Shown piece by piece: positions 5,763-7,151 of a stretch of DNA of 7,151 nt. This DNA comes from Bacillota bacterium (GTDB lineage Bacteria; Bacillota; Clostridia; Peptostreptococcales; Anaerovoracaceae). Location: assembly GCA_017619985.1 (NCBI GenBank), contig JAFZRG010000047.1, positions 1-7,151 on the forward strand. Reading direction: 5' to 3'. Every line of letters starts with the position of its first letter. Within the stretch, counting starts at the first letter, position 1. The notes under the pieces were generated by a model. It searched no databases and had not been told where the DNA came from. It saw only the letters and a list, made by a program, of their open reading frames with translations. The position numbers and the translations under genes are program-made.

Positions 5763-5791
5763 ATTATGCAATTTTTGGGCATTCTTTACAA
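5763..5791 (-). promoter_or_regulatory. Promoter of the small membrane protein gene
   Basis: On the minus strand TTGTAA (5791-5786) and CATAAT (5768-5763) are separated by 17 bp. Each hexamer departs from consensus, but the spacing is ideal. Transcription would start near 5756, about 26 nt before the start codon, leaving the GAGGAGG ribosome binding site in the leader. Confidence 0.6.
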
Positions 5792-5794
5792 GTG

Positions 5795-5823
5795 TTGTTT
5801 TTACGGGCGGACGACAGTATAAT
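5795..5823 (+). promoter_or_regulatory. Promoter of murA
   Basis: TTGTTT (5795-5800) is followed after 17 bp by a consensus TATAAT (5818-5823). The predicted start is near 5830, about 21 nt before the murA start codon, with GGAGG at 5840-5844 inside the leader. The -35 lies only 3 bp from the -35 of the divergent promoter, so the two share one compact promoter region. Confidence 0.7.
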
Positions 5824-5850
5824 AAAAATGGATGATTACGGAGGTTCAAC

Positions 5851-7119
5851 TTGGCTAAGTATATAGTAGAACAATCAGGGCCGCTTCGCGGAGAGGTGAC
5901 CATTTCCGGCAGCAAAAACGCCGTTCTGCCCATCATGGCGGCGACGCTCCTGTCTGACGGCGTATGCGAGATCAACGACGTTCCGCATCTGCTCGACGTG
6001 GACGTCATGTGCGAGATCTTAAGATCCCTGGGATCGACCGTCACGGAGAACTGGGAGACGCACACCATCACGGTCGCCCCCGGTGACCACACCATCTCCG
6101 AGGTCCCGCACGAACTCGTCAAAAAGATGCGCGCATCCATCTTCGTGATGGGTCCGCTTCTGGCGAAGACCGGATCGGCGAGCATCGCGCTTCCCGGCGG
6201 CTGTTCCATCGGGAACCGTCCGATCGACTTGCACAACAAGGGACTCCGCCTTCTGGGCGCTAAGATCCTGACGGGAGACGGCGTCGTGGAAGCACTGGCC
6301 CGCAGCGGTCTGAAAGGCGCGCTGGTCTATCTGGACTTCCCCAGCGTCGGCGCTACGGAGAACATCATGATGGCCGCCACGCTGGCAAAAGGCACGACCG
6401 TCATCGAAAACGCGGCGGAGGAACCGGAGATCGTCGATCTTGCGAACTTCCTCAACAAGATGGGGGCTAAGATCAAAGGCGCCGGCACCGATACGATCCG
6501 CATCGAAGGTGTCGATACGCTGCACGGCACCCGCCACGCGGTCATCCCGGACCGCATCGAGACAGGAACGTTCATGGTCGCCGCGGCGATCACCAGGGGC
6601 GATGTTCTGATCAAGAACAGCGTGCCGGATCACGTCCGTCCCGTCATCGCGAAGCTCATGGAATGCGGCGCGTCCGTCAACGACGAAGTCGACGGCCTGC
6701 GCGTGCGCGGCGACCTGAACAAACTGGTCGCGACCGACATCAAGACCCTTCCCTACCCGGGCTTCCCGACCGACATGCAGGCGCTGTTCATGGCGCTGCT
6801 CACGACCGTGGACGGCACGAGCGCCGTCATCGAAACGGTCTTCGAGAACCGCTTCATGCATGCGGCGGAACTCTCGCGCATGGGCGCCAACATCCGCGTA
6901 GACGGCAGGACCGCGATCGTTCCCGGCAACAAGCATCAGCTCGTAGGCGCACAGGTCATCTCGACCGACCTGCGAGCAGGCGCGGCGCTTGTGCTGGCAG
7001 GGCTCGTCGCGAAGGGCACGACCGAGGTGTCCGAGATCTATCACATCGAGCGCGGCTACGAGGGATTCCACGACAAGTTGACCGCCTTAGGCGCGAAGAT
7101 CGAGCGCATCGAAGACTGA
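5851..7119 (+). CDS. murA: UDP-N-acetylglucosamine 1-carboxyvinyltransferase MurA
   Basis: Transfers enolpyruvate from PEP to UDP-GlcNAc, the first committed step of peptidoglycan synthesis, in the cytosol. The 422-residue length is typical and all family blocks are present: SGSKNAVLP (19-27; K22 and N23 contact substrate), KKMRAS (91-96), LPGGCSIGNRPIDLH (114-128), PDRIETGTF (233-241), YPGFPTDMQ (302-310), FENRFMHAAEL (331-341), LRAGAAL (374-380) and ERGYE (400-404). Cys118 is the general-acid cysteine equivalent to C115 in E. coli, the residue alkylated by fosfomycin, so the enzyme should be of the fosfomycin-sensitive type. D308, R375 and R401 match the catalytic Asp and two Arg residues. 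Translation begins at TTG: GGAGG lies 6 nt upstream and the protein starts MAKYIVE, as the family does. Bacillota often carry two MurA copies; which one this is cannot be told here. Confidence 0.97.
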   Translation: MAKYIVEQSGPLRGEVTISGSKNAVLPIMAATLLSDGVCEINDVPHLLDVDVMCEILRSLGSTVTENWETHTITVAPGDHTISEVPHELVKKMRASIFVMGPLLAKTGSASIALPGGCSIGNRPIDLHNKGLRLLGAKILTGDGVVEALARSGLKGALVYLDFPSVGATENIMMAATLAKGTTVIENAAEEPEIVDLANFLNKMGAKIKGAGTDTIRIEGVDTLHGTRHAVIPDRIETGTFMVAAAITRGDVLIKNSVPDHVRPVIAKLMECGASVNDEVDGLRVRGDLNKLVATDIKTLPYPGFPTDMQALFMALLTTVDGTSAVIETVFENRFMHAAELSRMGANIRVDGRTAIVPGNKHQLVGAQVISTDLRAGAALVLAGLVAKGTTEVSEIYHIERGYEGFHDKLTALGAKIERIED

Positions 7120-7135
7120 ACCGGATAAGCAAACG

Positions 7136-7151
7136 AAAAGAGGCCTTTTTC
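7136..7151 (+). terminator. Possible left arm of murA terminator, cut by window edge
   Basis: AAAAGAGGCC (7136-7145) followed by TTTTTC looks like the 5' arm and loop start of a terminator, similar in style to the TTTTCA loop of the hairpin at 4996-5023. The matching right arm would lie beyond the edge, so this is only a suggestion. Confidence 0.3.

Noticed and set aside
6019..7071. Long minus-strand open frame (350 codons) opposite murA
   Set aside because: It is a shadow of murA, with no domain and no plausible ribosome binding site recognised.

Overview
The window looks like chromosome from a fairly GC-rich member of the Bacillota, probably Clostridia or a related anaerobic class. The evidence is a class III fructose-1,6-bisphosphatase, a PyrR-type RNA attenuator ahead of pyrR and a uracil permease, an AbrB-type regulator with a C-terminal four-cysteine knuckle, strong GGAGG-type ribosome binding sites, sigma-A-like promoters and a TTG start on murA. 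It appears to be core chromosome: no tRNA, rRNA, CRISPR array, insertion sequence or phage gene was seen.

Layout. At the left edge, on the minus strand, lie the first 500 codons of fbp, which runs off the window. A 94-bp gap holds two overlapping divergent promoters, one for fbp and one for a plus-strand gene of the EPSP synthase (AroA) family. That protein has the right fold and length but lacks several residues that are nearly invariant in EPSP synthases. It ends at a perfect 20-bp palindrome that acts as its likely terminator and also sits between the -35 and -10 of the next promoter. That promoter drives a pyrR-pyrP operon behind a leader of about 130 nt. The leader contains a PyrR-binding hairpin, an overlapping antiterminator and an intrinsic terminator, so uridine nucleotides should control both the regulator and the uracil importer.

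Two tandem hairpins separate pyrP from the convergent minus-strand abrB-like gene, which has its own near-consensus promoter. Next, also on the minus strand, is a 108-residue single-pass membrane protein with a coiled-coil tail. It is divergent from murA, the first committed enzyme of peptidoglycan synthesis, which is complete and has all its catalytic residues. What may be the 5' arm of the murA terminator is cut by the right edge.

The genes cover central carbon metabolism (fbp), a possible aromatic-pathway or repurposed enolpyruvyl transferase, pyrimidine salvage and its control, transition-state style regulation, and cell-wall synthesis. The most unusual item is the altered active site of the AroA-family protein. 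The best-resolved regulatory item is the three-state pyr attenuator. Comparisons with E. coli and B. subtilis proteins were made from memory of those families, not from a computed alignment.
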